Shown: positions 1 to 8,483, numbered from the stretch's first letter. The stretch: DNA of 37,538 bases from Candidatus Saccharimonadota bacterium (GCA_030528995.1 JAUMXR010000005.1:1-37538); one strand, 5' to 3'. Notes: generated by a model from the letters alone, not told the origin. Program-made: numbers and translations.

Positions 1-65
1 ATTTAAATCGACCTTTGACCGTTTTTGCCCTCTGCGAAATATTTGCTGGTCCCAATTCAAAAAAC

Positions 66-899
66 TCATACCTCTTCATTATATTCCGAACTACGTTTAT
101 CGAACATCGACTCATCGTCAGTAGCAATAATTGGAACATTATACTTTTCGCCAAGTTTAACAAGCTCTGGTGTAATAGAATCCGGATCAGCCACAATAGC
201 TTTAGCCGTCCAATCCCCGACAACAAATTCATACGGAGACACACAATTGTCCCTACTAGTCATTAGACGATTAGCATTTTCGGTATATTTACGACGTTTC
301 ACATTGTCGTCTTCTTCCACAATTACACCATGCCATTGATTGGTTTGGATATCTTCATTGCTTGCCAAATTGACTTCCCCATCAACCAATATCCCCACCT
401 TCGACCTCAACCAACGTTTTGCCGTTTTTAATCTTTCACTAGTATCATAAGCTTGAGTAGATATTTCCTTCTCGTGTTTGCCATTACCAAGCATTTCTTC
501 GATTTGCTTCACCATATCGCTATTAGACACCCAGTGTATACAGCGAAAGCTTTGGATAAAATCACGGTCTGCATGTTCTGCCCATTTCTCGCGTAAATAT
601 TTAACTGCAGCTTTCTGGTCTACATTCCACAGACGCTCAAATTCTTCATTCTCCTCCAGAGTCATAAAATGTGAACCGTTATGATAGTTTTCATACTTAT
701 AGAGATAGTCATCGTCAATAATTACTTTAGGCGATTGTTTCCGATTCGTGTTTCCATCAACGGGATCTTCATAAGCTCCTTCGTCTTGCTGAGCAGCAAC
801 ACGTGATTCAAAGCTAGGCATACCCTCCAGTGGGTGTTTTTTTGTCTCATCTTGAGCACCAGGGTCAGATGAACTTACCACATTCATATTATTCTTCAT
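66..899 (-). CDS. Hypothetical acidic cytoplasmic protein (277 aa)
   Basis: I do not recognise this protein. It has no signal peptide or membrane segment and is hydrophilic and rich in Asp/Glu. The first ~60 residues look disordered. The remainder looks folded, with Trp-rich helical stretches (e.g. FERLWNVDQKAAVKYLREKW) and a C-terminal region containing IVADPDSITPELVKLGEKY. The start at 899 is supported by an AAGGAG Shine-Dalgarno at 909-914 (spacing 9) and by an extended -10 element further upstream. This is therefore a leadered gene, unlike many of its neighbours. It stops with TGA. It stands alone, diverging from the prepilin gene. The reading frame is convincing but the function is unknown. 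Confidence 0.8.
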   Translation of the reverse strand: MKNNMNVVSSSDPGAQDETKKHPLEGMPSFESRVAAQQDEGAYEDPVDGNTNRKQSPKVIIDDDYLYKYENYHNGSHFMTLEENEEFERLWNVDQKAAVKYLREKWAEHADRDFIQSFRCIHWVSNSDMVKQIEEMLGNGKHEKEISTQAYDTSERLKTAKRWLRSKVGILVDGEVNLASNEDIQTNQWHGVIVEEDDNVKRRKYTENANRLMTSRDNCVSPYEFVVGDWTAKAIVADPDSITPELVKLGEKYNVPIIATDDESMFDKRSSEYNEEV

Positions 900-925
900 G
901 ACTATAATCTCCTTTTATGCATTAC

Positions 926-934
926 ATTATATCA
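926..934 (-). promoter_or_regulatory. Extended -10 promoter (TGATATAAT) for the 66-899 gene
   Basis: Reading leftward the sequence is TGATATAAT. Transcription should begin near 919, leaving a ~20-nt leader that carries an AAGGAG ribosome site at 909-914. I see no clear -35 box. Confidence 0.6.
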
Positions 935-1020
935 GAATTCGTAGTTTTTCTACTCCATTTTATATCTTCGTCATGAGTTTCTCAGTCATTCACCGAACAA
1001 TTAACCGATAATACTGACAA

Positions 1021-1035
1021 GTGCTCATAGAGCAC
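1021..1035. promoter_or_regulatory. Perfect dyad GTGCTC-ATA-GAGCAC upstream of the prepilin gene
   Basis: A 6-bp perfect inverted repeat with a 3-nt centre ends 25 bp before the -10 element of the prepilin gene. Its position would suit an operator. It has no T-tract, so it is not an obvious terminator for either strand. A regulatory role is inferred from position only. Confidence 0.3.
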
Positions 1036-1060
1036 AAATCACGTAACATAGCTATTCTGT

Positions 1061-1068
1061 GCTATAAT
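1061..1068 (+). promoter_or_regulatory. Extended -10 (TGCTATAAT) of the prepilin gene, leaderless type
   Basis: TATAAT lies at 1063-1068, preceded by TGC. Seven bases separate it from the ATG at 1076, so the expected transcription start falls on or beside the start codon. There is no Shine-Dalgarno sequence. Confidence 0.65.
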
Positions 1069-1075
1069 ATATACC

Positions 1076-1465
1076 ATGAAGAATAAACAAGGCTTCACCA
1101 TCATCGAAATCATCATCGTCGCTGTATTCGCATCACTGTTATTCATTCTCTTTTTCGTCCAAAAGCAAAACATCGACGCCATGAATCGTGATGAAGACCG
1201 CAAAACCGCCATCAATGCCATGTATTATGCACTCGAAGAAAGTTTTTACAAAGACCACGGTTATTATCCCGAATCCATCAACGAACAGAACATCACCGTC
1301 ATCGACCCCGCCCTCTGGACCGACCCAAATGGCATCAATCTCGGCGACCCGGCCAGCTCCTATTCATACGAAGCGGCAAACTGCAAAGAAGGTAAATGTA
1401 AGGAATACACCCTGAAAGCCAACCTCGAAAAAGAAGACGCCTACGTCAAATACAATCGCAACTAA
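1076..1465 (+). CDS. Type IV prepilin / pseudopilin with class III signal
   Basis: The protein (129 aa) begins with a short basic leader, then the prepilin peptidase site G6/F7 (QGFTIIEIIIV). Glu sits at position 5 of the mature protein, followed by a ~20-residue hydrophobic helix: the classic type IV pilin/pseudopilin N-terminus. A prepilin peptidase should cleave after Gly6, and the helix should pack into a pilus fibre. The C-terminal half is a small globular domain with one cysteine pair (NCKEGKCKEY). No other pilus genes (pilB, pilC, pilD) are in the window, so this may be a minor pilin encoded away from its cluster. The gene meets the 1466-2212 gene stop to stop (TAA at 1463-1465, opposing stop at 1466-1468). 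It has a leaderless-type promoter. Confidence 0.88.
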   Translation: MKNKQGFTIIEIIIVAVFASLLFILFFVQKQNIDAMNRDEDRKTAINAMYYALEESFYKDHGYYPESINEQNITVIDPALWTDPNGINLGDPASSYSYEAANCKEGKCKEYTLKANLEKEDAYVKYNRN

Positions 1466-2212
1466 TTAGATAGTATCCCCCTCGCAATACCCACTCCGAA
1501 TGTTATAAGTATACGAATCTCTCGATTCATCACCAATTTCTTCCACCCATTTCCTCACCAACTCTTCCGCCTCTTTTACCAAAGGATTTTTGGTATCACA
1601 CGAATACAAATAGACCTGCACCAACTGTAGCCCATCCCTCGTTGCATCAATTTGTTTCACTAAAACCGTCTCTCCTGATACTGTCTTCAACTCATGCGGT
1701 AAATTATTTCTCAAAGACTTGCTAGTACTCCCATAAACCCCCGCGCATTGCTCATCTGAATATTTCATTTCTGACACCAACGGACAAGTAATTTGAACGG
1801 GCAAGTCCGTTATTTCGCCATCCTTAGTATATATATTTACCCTATATGTCTGCTTTAGGGAATCAATATCTACCAAAAAACTAACTCTTCTCTGCAATTT
1901 TGATTCTACATACTTCTTTTGGTGAACAACCGAATCTTCTCTTATTACAATATCTTCCACAACCTCGCTATTGGCTATTAATTCTTGTTCCTCTAGCAAC
2001 CTCAAAAGCTGAGATTTGAAATCATTAGTTTCATCGTTTGATACGCCAACAAGTGCATCAGGATTCGCTATTTTTGCTCTATCATAATCTTTAGGGATAA
2101 TATTCCAAATCAAAAACACCAGTAAAGTCAAAATAAAACAACTTATTAGTGTAATTAGTAAATATCTCCAAAACAGTGGCTTATTTGACATTTTAATCAT
2201 TACGTCATTCAT
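1466..2212 (-). CDS. Single-pass membrane protein with extracytoplasmic domain, paralogue of the upstream gene
   Basis: No known family recognised. One membrane helix near the N-terminus (LLITLISCFILTLLVFLIWN) is followed by ~200 extracytoplasmic residues. The block FLVDIDSLKQTYRVNIY, a following CP motif and several cysteines match the neighbouring 2220-2939 protein (FIVDIDSLHYSFDVTL), so the two are tandem paralogues. I place the start at ATG 2212 (248 aa) because a GGAGG sits about 10 bases before it, overlapping the end of the upstream gene. An in-frame TTG at 2239 would lie ahead of that site. It is the last gene of an operon headed by the multidomain hydrolase, which suggests a role in anchoring, exporting or controlling that enzyme (inference). 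Confidence 0.78.
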   Translation of the reverse strand: MNDVMIKMSNKPLFWRYLLITLISCFILTLLVFLIWNIIPKDYDRAKIANPDALVGVSNDETNDFKSQLLRLLEEQELIANSEVVEDIVIREDSVVHQKKYVESKLQRRVSFLVDIDSLKQTYRVNIYTKDGEITDLPVQITCPLVSEMKYSDEQCAGVYGSTSKSLRNNLPHELKTVSGETVLVKQIDATRDGLQLVQVYLYSCDTKNPLVKEAEELVRKWVEEIGDESRDSYTYNIRSGYCEGDTI

Positions 2213-2219
2213 AATTCCA

Positions 2220-2939
2220 CTACCTCCTACATATATCAATTAATTCCATTTTGTAATCATTCGGATCAAGATATATTGTTTTCAACCATTTTTTAATAGA
2301 ATCAATCACAGACTCTCTCAAGCTTTCGTCCCCACAAGTAGACACCTCAACCCTTAAGTACTTTTCGCCATCAAAAATTCTAAAATCAACTGCATACTTT
2401 TTATCCCCCACATAATCGTAGTAAGGCAAATACCGCGCCAGTTGTGCTTGGGGGCTCTGCGCTATGCATTTTTTATCCTTGTAAATCACATCTAAATAAT
2501 GCGGACATTCGATCAGTATATCAGGATCTTCCGGTTCACTGTCCCCAGAGTCTTTCCGCCAGCTCAACGTAACGTCAAAAGAATAATGCAACGAATCAAT
2601 GTCCACAATAAACTCCGCTTTTTTTTCATTTTCATTTTCACTCTCCTTATATGAGCCTTCCCTTATCGCAGCGTCTGCAAAAACCAACTCATCGTCATTT
2701 GATGCACCATTTATAATCTCTCCTATTCCTTTTTCCACTAAGTGCATATAGCCTTTTGGCGTCGGGGTCATATCTTCAAAGTTTCCTATGTCTACCATCA
2801 CATCGTCCTTAAGAATCGGTCGATTTAATACAATTATCGTCACCACCACAATGACAATAAACAGTGACAAAACCGCACCAGCTACTACTTTAAAAGTTTT
2901 AGAAGAATACTTAATAAGATTCACAAAATCGCCCATCAT
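2220..2939 (-). CDS. Single-pass membrane protein with extracytoplasmic domain
   Basis: This 239-residue protein has a short cytoplasmic N-terminus, one membrane helix (VVAGAVLSLFIVIVVVTIIVL, described here in part) and a ~200-residue outer domain with VDIDSL, IECP and a C-terminal helical segment (SVIDSIKKWLKTIY). These features recur in the next gene, so both belong to one unnamed family. Translation is coupled to the 1007-residue hydrolase: the hydrolase stop TAA overlaps this start (TAATG at 2939). Tight coupling suggests the products are needed in fixed ratio. Possible roles include membrane anchor, chaperone or inhibitor of the hydrolase; the sequence does not decide among them. Confidence 0.8.
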   Translation of the reverse strand: MMGDFVNLIKYSSKTFKVVAGAVLSLFIVIVVVTIIVLNRPILKDDVMVDIGNFEDMTPTPKGYMHLVEKGIGEIINGASNDDELVFADAAIREGSYKESENENEKKAEFIVDIDSLHYSFDVTLSWRKDSGDSEPEDPDILIECPHYLDVIYKDKKCIAQSPQAQLARYLPYYDYVGDKKYAVDFRIFDGEKYLRVEVSTCGDESLRESVIDSIKKWLKTIYLDPNDYKMELIDICRR

Positions 2940-5900
2940 TACTCACCAGTCTCCAAATATCTTTCTATTGCGTCAAAATCGACACTCGCAGGGTAAGCAA
3001 AACTAAAAGGGGATTCCAGGAACGCCTCTATGATATTTGCACTTTTCTTCACAAATCCTGTTCCACTCCCAGCTTCCGTTCCATCACCTTTCCCAACCTT
3101 ATCACGACGACAACTCGCGTGCCCAACTATCCACTCATCACCCTCTTTGCCCAAAATAACACCAGTATGATTTGGTGAAGCACTAAAAATAGCCCAAATC
3201 TTTGGAATCGCCCCCCTAGTAAAGCTACCTTTAGCCTGATCTACAAACATATCGCCATTTCCACCACCATATTTCATAGAAGTAAATTTACCTGCGAAAA
3301 AAGCCGAGAATGTCACGCAGTTCGATCCACCTAGCCCCAATGCCCTATTGTTTCCATTACAATTTATATACCATTGGTCATCTCCTACTATTTTGCGTGA
3401 ACTATCATTTAAATTAGCCCCATAGTTTATCATAAATTGCTTTGCCTGCTCGTAAGTCAAACCTTTATCTTCATCGATATCAGCACTGCCCAATTTACTT
3501 CCTACATATCGATAAATTCCGAATGGTCTGCCCGTACCATCATTGATTTTTCCGGATTCAGTATAACCAGTGCCTCCATTAATCCTTCCTACCCATTCGT
3601 GGGCAGACGCATGAGCCATAATACCAAAATCACCACCATAGCTACCTATATAAACAGCAGCATGCCCAGGACTCGTAAAAATATCTCCTGGCTGCAAATT
3701 ATCATAAGACCCAATGTTTTCTACCTCTTCCCATTCGCTCGAAGCACGGAAAAAGGCATTCTTATCGTGATACCATCCAGCTTTATTATCCTCGTCCAGC
3801 TCCAGATAATATAAAACCGCCGACATAAACCTCCCACAGTCTTCATAATAATCCAGATTAGTGTCATGGCTATCAAAAACCTCCTTATACAAAGGTCTAG
3901 GAACATGCGCACAAGTACCAGTGGAATGATTATATTGTATCCAATTCTGACCATCAAAACACATTCCAGCGTGTTTATCATCACCTTGCCCTACCTGTAC
4001 AGGCCAAGACATCATTGCAGCTGCCTCCGCAATCCTAGCCGCGCCCTTGCTTCTATTTGATCTGCCTTCACACTCATCAGCGCCTTTAGGCAAATCATTC
4101 GTAACCTTAACCCTGCCCTCTGAAGTTGTTCTTTCAATCCCGTTTTTAAAGATATTATCCGCAGTTTCCTGTTGTTCAGAAGTGACCGTTATTTTAGGCT
4201 TTTCTTTGATGAATCTATCAAAGTCTCCTCGATATTTAAACTTTTCACTTTCCCTCACGTATTTCATAAAATCCTGCGCATTTCCTCTTTCACCTTCCCC
4301 GGACTGTTCGTAATCGCCTAATACTTTCGATAAGACATCTTGATAATCCCTATCCTCCCGTTCACCCTTCCAAATTGCAAACTGCAAAAGAGTCCTAATG
4401 TCCTTGGGAATCATATCATACTTGTAGTTATTCGTTCCGCTAAGCGTCTCCATTGATGTAAATCCGCTACTCGATCCAGATGACACGCTTCTAGCAGAGC
4501 ATGAAAACCCGCTCAACTGGCCAAACGCATCATTACCCCAACCAGAACGTCTCTGTTGGACCTCCGCAGAATCACACTTATAGCACACTTCATACTTTTG
4601 CGCAAAATAAACAGCCGCATCTGAAGCATTCATATTGTTAAATCTGTCAATTTCACTTTGCCCTATCTTAGCCAAAAATGTATCATACATCCATTCAACT
4701 TCAAGTTTAACCAAAGCATCGTAATCTTCATCACCGATTTTTGCCAGCAAAGCATCGCCAGGGGTATCATATCCACTCCAACCCAGTCCGGTAAAATCAT
4801 ATGTACCCGGATCTTTAAAGTATTTTATAAGCTGTGGAGCAACATCGTTTATATGGTGCAAATAAGCTGATCTCCCCGCGGTGATACCGAACGCTCCAAC
4901 ACCAGTAGGCTGTCCACCCGAAGGGCAACCCGAATGTGAACCAGATGTACTGCAATCATTATTATAATATCTATCCCAACTCCACCCATTCCCCCAGGTA
5001 TTCGTCCCAGTCATCCCATAACTTTTTAAATTCCCAAAGTCCCAAGACCATAACCAAGTACCTGATTCTGTTCCTACAGGGTTAAACATCCCTTCATTCA
5101 TTACGTTACCGATTATGCCAGCAGTTGCCCCTTCATCAAAATACTGTCGTATCGCAACCCAATACTTCTCTTTTGCCGTCGTTCCGCATAAATCAGTCGA
5201 ACAATCTACTCCAGACAAAAGCCCTAAAATAAAATCAAGAAACGCATCGTGCCCCTCTGCATTAAAATGTGTCCCATCATAATCCAATGTCTGAAAATAC
5301 TCATGATGCTCTGCCAATACACTAGCCCAATCTCCAACTACCAAATTTGGATATTCTGCCGAACTAACATTATCCAAGAAACTATTATCTATTAGATTAG
5401 TACTCCCGGTTTTCCCAATTACGTACGAATTAAGAACAACTACCGTCGTATTGTTCCCGACAAGCTCAAATAGTTTATCCATCCATGCCTTTTGCCACCC
5501 ACCATTATTGGCACCCAATTCAAAAACCAACACTTTACGCAGTTTACCCTGATTCACTATATTTTCTAAAATGTTTAAACCAGATGGACCGTCAGGATTA
5601 TCTCCATACACTTTTTTCCCGCTCCTAACATAATCATTAATAGTGGTCCCATTAAAAGTTCCGCCATAATCAACACCTGGAAAACGTTCTTTTAGGGCAG
5701 CTTCCGCACCCTTACCACTACTATCTTGGAATCTTAACGCAGTCAACGAATCCCCAATCCACGTAATATCGCTTCCGCTCACCGCAGTACAAATCTTTCC
5801 AGGTGTCGGGTTTTTGCATGCATCTGGTTCATAAAACATAATTTCATTCTGCGAATACAAGTCCATCAAAGAATTGCTCAGCGCAAAAACACCACCAGTC

Positions 5901-5962
5901 GGCAACACGGTAAGTAGAATTGCCAAAACAACCAAAACCAATCGCTTAACAAAAAACCTCAT
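2939..5962 (-). CDS. Secreted multidomain hydrolase: SGNH esterase, phage-type lysozyme, two papain-like (CHAP/NlpC-like) domains
   Basis: A 1007-residue exported protein with an N-terminal signal peptide (~1-28). Residues ~60-250 form an SGNH-hydrolase-like domain: nucleophile block WIGDSLTAL (Ser72), Asn152 in ELGANN, and DGTHFNAEGH giving Asp229/His232. Residues ~265-480 resemble the phage tail lysozyme family (GIIGNVMNEGMFNP, candidate catalytic Glu290). Residues ~640-825 are papain-like, with Cys709 (YEDCGRF) and His767 (SPGHAAVYIG). Residues ~840-1000 repeat that plan with Cys882 (GGSNCVTF) and His932 (PNHTGVILG). The family assignments predict deacylation, glycan cleavage and peptide cleavage of peptidoglycan. 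It has a leaderless-type promoter and heads an operon with two membrane proteins. Such an enzyme could remodel the cell's own wall or attack a host's. Domain calls are from motif recognition only. Confidence 0.85.
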   Translation of the reverse strand: MRFFVKRLVLVVLAILLTVLPTGGVFALSNSLMDLYSQNEIMFYEPDACKNPTPGKICTAVSGSDITWIGDSLTALRFQDSSGKGAEAALKERFPGVDYGGTFNGTTINDYVRSGKKVYGDNPDGPSGLNILENIVNQGKLRKVLVFELGANNGGWQKAWMDKLFELVGNNTTVVVLNSYVIGKTGSTNLIDNSFLDNVSSAEYPNLVVGDWASVLAEHHEYFQTLDYDGTHFNAEGHDAFLDFILGLLSGVDCSTDLCGTTAKEKYWVAIRQYFDEGATAGIIGNVMNEGMFNPVGTESGTWLWSWDFGNLKSYGMTGTNTWGNGWSWDRYYNNDCSTSGSHSGCPSGGQPTGVGAFGITAGRSAYLHHINDVAPQLIKYFKDPGTYDFTGLGWSGYDTPGDALLAKIGDEDYDALVKLEVEWMYDTFLAKIGQSEIDRFNNMNASDAAVYFAQKYEVCYKCDSAEVQQRRSGWGNDAFGQLSGFSCSARSVSSGSSSGFTSMETLSGTNNYKYDMIPKDIRTLLQFAIWKGEREDRDYQDVLSKVLGDYEQSGEGERGNAQDFMKYVRESEKFKYRGDFDRFIKEKPKITVTSEQQETADNIFKNGIERTTSEGRVKVTNDLPKGADECEGRSNRSKGAARIAEAAAMMSWPVQVGQGDDKHAGMCFDGQNWIQYNHSTGTCAHVPRPLYKEVFDSHDTNLDYYEDCGRFMSAVLYYLELDEDNKAGWYHDKNAFFRASSEWEEVENIGSYDNLQPGDIFTSPGHAAVYIGSYGGDFGIMAHASAHEWVGRINGGTGYTESGKINDGTGRPFGIYRYVGSKLGSADIDEDKGLTYEQAKQFMINYGANLNDSSRKIVGDDQWYINCNGNNRALGLGGSNCVTFSAFFAGKFTSMKYGGGNGDMFVDQAKGSFTRGAIPKIWAIFSASPNHTGVILGKEGDEWIVGHASCRRDKVGKGDGTEAGSGTGFVKKSANIIEAFLESPFSFAYPASVDFDAIERYLETGE

Positions 5963-5968
5963 GCTTAT

Positions 5969-5977
5969 ATTATATCA
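5969..5977 (-). promoter_or_regulatory. Extended -10 (TGATATAAT) of the hydrolase operon, leaderless type
   Basis: Read leftward, TGATATAAT ends 6 bases before the ATG whose first base is 5962. No Shine-Dalgarno sequence could fit between the predicted transcription start and the start codon. Confidence 0.65.
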
Positions 5978-5990
5978 CAAAAACTACATA

Positions 5991-7382
5991 CTACTGCTTC
6001 AACAACCAATCCACCAACTCGCTGTTTCTTAGCGCACCAGAAATCGAGCCATGATACTGATACGGATAAACTTCCATTTTAGCAGAACCACCCACATTTC
6101 TAATTCTATTAACAAAATTGCTCATGCCGTCTCTCACATTCCAGTCGGAATTCGTTTCATACTCGCCCGCCACTGCCCAAATTTTTGTATGCAAAAAATT
6201 TGAAGGCGATTCTCCAAATTGCGGATAATTACTAACAGGTACAGCCGCCGCAAAATAGTTAGGATAGCTATCCACCATTTTCCAAAGTCCCGTCGCGCCT
6301 CGGCTAAAGCCTACAATATTAATCTTATTCTTGTCCACATTATATTCGCTTACAACCCCATCGATTAGAGTTTTTAAAGTTGACGGACTGTCTGTCCACT
6401 TTGAGCTTACAGTCGGCAAAACGGGCACTAGCGTGAGGTATGGAGTAGAGCCATTGTAGCCATTTATTAAGTATTTTACCATTGGTACATTCGTATTGCT
6501 TACCTTCAAAGAATTTGGATTTCCCCTTTCTCCATCACCATGCAAAAATACGATTAACGGCATTCCACTAGTGGCATTATTTGGCACGTTAATCCAATAC
6601 TGATAATTACGCCCGCTCCGTAATTCATACACCGCATCATAACGAGCAGTGCCACCACCGCCATCTCCACCATCATCACCACCGCCATCTCCGTCATCTC
6701 CACTACTGCCTGCGCTACCGCTACCACTATCCCCACCATCATCTGGCACAATAAAAGGATTTGGAGTCTCTTTCTGCTCGCAAGTTATATCCGCCGAAGC
6801 TTTTTGTCCATCTACCGCAATTGCCGTGATTGTTGCTCCTCCCTCTTTTATACAACGTAATGCCCCACCAGCATAAGCCGACACGATGTTGGGGTCAGAA
6901 CTAACTAAAGAATAAGATTTGTCCTCACCATCTATCTCCACTAATGGTTTTACAGTCTTATTTACCGCCAAAGTCGACGTCTCGAACTTCAAACTAATAC
7001 TCTTCACTGAACTCGTTTTTTTCAACACTCCGCCAGGTAATAACCACTGTAGCCCAGTCCACAACAGCGCAAAAGTTACTAAACCAATCAAAATTTGAAT
7101 CATCCTATTTTTAGCTTTTGTCGTTTTTCCAGGATCTCCCCCAGCAGTCAAGAATTGGACACCAAAGACCATAATCCCCACCAAGCCCAAAACCCCCACG
7201 CCTCCTGCCAAAATATTTATAATCAACAACAAAATATGCCATATCGCTCCACCACCACCTTCTTCGCATTCAAGAATCGAAGTATCAGCTCCCCCACAAG
7301 TCGCCGCAAATACCGGAATACCGCCAAAAACCAAAGTCAACACTATTGGTAAGAGCACTAGCAACGTCCTATTTCTCTTCAT
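5991..7382 (-). CDS. VirB2/TrbC-like membrane leader fused to a BIG2-like domain and an alpha/beta-hydrolase
   Basis: Residues 1-27 are a signal peptide ending FAAT. Residues ~28-120 carry two hydrophobic helices separated by a basic turn (GGDPGKTTKAKNRM), a layout like VirB2/TrbC pilins. Residues ~125-205 resemble a bacterial Ig-like BIG2 domain (YSLVSSDPNIVSAY, ATITAIAVDG). Residues ~210-246 are a Gly/Asp/Ser linker. Residues ~250-463 form an esterase-like alpha/beta-hydrolase with IVFLHGDGERG, nucleophile elbow GFSRG (Ser360) and probable His444 (YHGS). The first ~200 residues align with the 15712-16929 protein, but the C-terminal domains differ completely. Translation is coupled to the upstream small membrane protein (14-base overlap). 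The enzyme domain is predicted to face outside. Substrate unknown; polyester, glycan ester or lipid are all possible. Confidence 0.85.
   Translation of the reverse strand: MKRNRTLLVLLPIVLTLVFGGIPVFAATCGGADTSILECEEGGGGAIWHILLLIINILAGGVGVLGLVGIMVFGVQFLTAGGDPGKTTKAKNRMIQILIGLVTFALLWTGLQWLLPGGVLKKTSSVKSISLKFETSTLAVNKTVKPLVEIDGEDKSYSLVSSDPNIVSAYAGGALRCIKEGGATITAIAVDGQKASADITCEQKETPNPFIVPDDGGDSGSGSAGSSGDDGDGGGDDGGDGGGGTARYDAVYELRSGRNYQYWINVPNNATSGMPLIVFLHGDGERGNPNSLKVSNTNVPMVKYLINGYNGSTPYLTLVPVLPTVSSKWTDSPSTLKTLIDGVVSEYNVDKNKINIVGFSRGATGLWKMVDSYPNYFAAAVPVSNYPQFGESPSNFLHTKIWAVAGEYETNSDWNVRDGMSNFVNRIRNVGGSAKMEVYPYQYHGSISGALRNSELVDWLLKQ
6653..6692. repeat. In-frame 16-bp direct repeat, 24-bp period, in the Gly/Asp linker
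   Basis: CACCACCGCCATCTCC occurs at 6653-6668 and again at 6677-6692, a period of exactly eight codons. It lies within the low-complexity linker of the VirB2-like/esterase fusion. Slippage would change linker length without breaking the frame. Confidence 0.7.
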
Positions 7383-7866
7383 ATAGACAGTGGTACACTT
7401 TCCCCATATTTATTAACGAATTTCCATCAAAATACACATATTTATCCGCTCTATTGGACGACAATTCAATCATGATGTCAACACCATCCACTATCGAATA
7501 ACTACCGTAGTCCAAATATTCTCCGTCTGTACCACGTTCCGCGAACCTATAATCATCTAATAGTTCAAATATTGTTTCATCATCCGCTTTGCAAAACAAC
7601 AGCAATTCTTTCACATTTCCATTCTCATCACGGACCACCGAGTAGTCACCATAAGTTTTTGTTTCTTCGCAATCACACTCTACTGGAGCAGCCTTTTCAA
7701 ACGTCGTCAAAATTACGATAATCACAATCGCCAGAATTACCACCAAGATTCCCAAAACAATAGTAGCAATTTTGAACCAATTATGTCTATCATTTTTATT
7801 TTCATAATTTGCAGGTGCAACCTGCACTCTGTTCATAAATTCCTGTTCGAAATTTCCCTCTTGCAT
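7369..7866 (-). CDS. Small single-pass membrane protein coupled to the VirB2-like esterase
   Basis: Not a family I recognise. This 165-residue protein has ~30 hydrophilic residues, then a strong membrane helix (IATIVLGILVVILAIVIIVI), then ~100 acidic extracytoplasmic residues. The outer part contains a cluster VECDCEE and YxDYGSYSIVDGVDIMIEL, suggesting a small beta-rich domain. Its stop lies inside the start region of the VirB2-like esterase gene (14-base overlap), so the two are translationally coupled. The arrangement resembles the two membrane partners encoded after the 1007-residue hydrolase: a secreted enzyme with a small membrane companion. A companion or immunity function is inference. 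Confidence 0.75.
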   Translation of the reverse strand: MQEGNFEQEFMNRVQVAPANYENKNDRHNWFKIATIVLGILVVILAIVIIVILTTFEKAAPVECDCEETKTYGDYSVVRDENGNVKELLLFCKADDETIFELLDDYRFAERGTDGEYLDYGSYSIVDGVDIMIELSSNRADKYVYFDGNSLINMGKVYHCLYEEK

Positions 7867-7889
7867 TTTTATTTACCCACCATTATTAT

Positions 7890-8483
7890 TTATTCCTTCG
7901 CCCCCGCGACAGCTTTTTCGCCCACTTCTTTTTTCGCTTTTGTAATCAAATCAGTCACCGCCCTCAGATCCGTAGGCGAAATATCAGAATATGGAAAAGT
8001 ATATGTCGTTTCATCACCTACCGTCGCCAACCTCAATGTCCCATAATGGAACATCTTCTGTAAAATATTTTCCTGCCGAAAACTCGCATCCTCAATCGAT
8101 GATAAATCAATAATATTAATGGAGGTAGAAACAGGCGAATTCATCACCATTTGAATTACATGTCTATTGGTGATGTATAGTTTATTACCGTTGTAAATTT
8201 TAAGCGCCAACAGCCAAATCACAAAAGTCGCCGCCAGCAAAGCGAACAAGATAATAAATAGGAAATTTACACCCATCTCATCAAGCATGGTTTGTCCCAT
8301 CAATACTAATAAGAAAGCTAGCAATATCACTACTAGTCCAACAAACAAACCTCCCCAAATCAACGCTAAATAGACCTTCGCTCGTCGGAAAAAGAACTCT
8401 ACATATTCATCTTCTTCCAACTTCAACCCAGGAAAATCCTTTTTACTTCTATCATGTCGGATTTTAGCTAAAGATTCATCCAT
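7890..8483 (-). CDS. Membrane protein with bacterial PH (DUF304/bPH2-like) domain
   Basis: 197 residues. Two membrane helices (~35-60 and ~70-95) are followed by a domain typical of the bPH2/DUF304 family: GNKLYITNRHVIQ, SINIIDLSSIEDASF and a final helix (DLRAVTDLITKAKKEV). Such proteins are common in Gram-positive and CPR bacteria as small membrane proteins of uncertain role. The start at 8483 has an AAGGAG Shine-Dalgarno five bases upstream and a TATAAT-like box at 8501-8506, so it is leadered. It is the first of three leftward genes ending with the VirB2-like esterase, with a 23-base gap to the next gene. Confidence 0.82.
   Translation of the reverse strand: MDESLAKIRHDRSKKDFPGLKLEEDEYVEFFFRRAKVYLALIWGGLFVGLVVILLAFLLVLMGQTMLDEMGVNFLFIILFALLAATFVIWLLALKIYNGNKLYITNRHVIQMVMNSPVSTSINIIDLSSIEDASFRQENILQKMFHYGTLRLATVGDETTYTFPYSDISPTDLRAVTDLITKAKKEVGEKAVAGAKE

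Noticed and set aside
6649-6876. Proline-rich open frame on the plus strand
   Set aside because: It is the complement of the Gly/Asp linker of the VirB2-like esterase; low complexity explains it.
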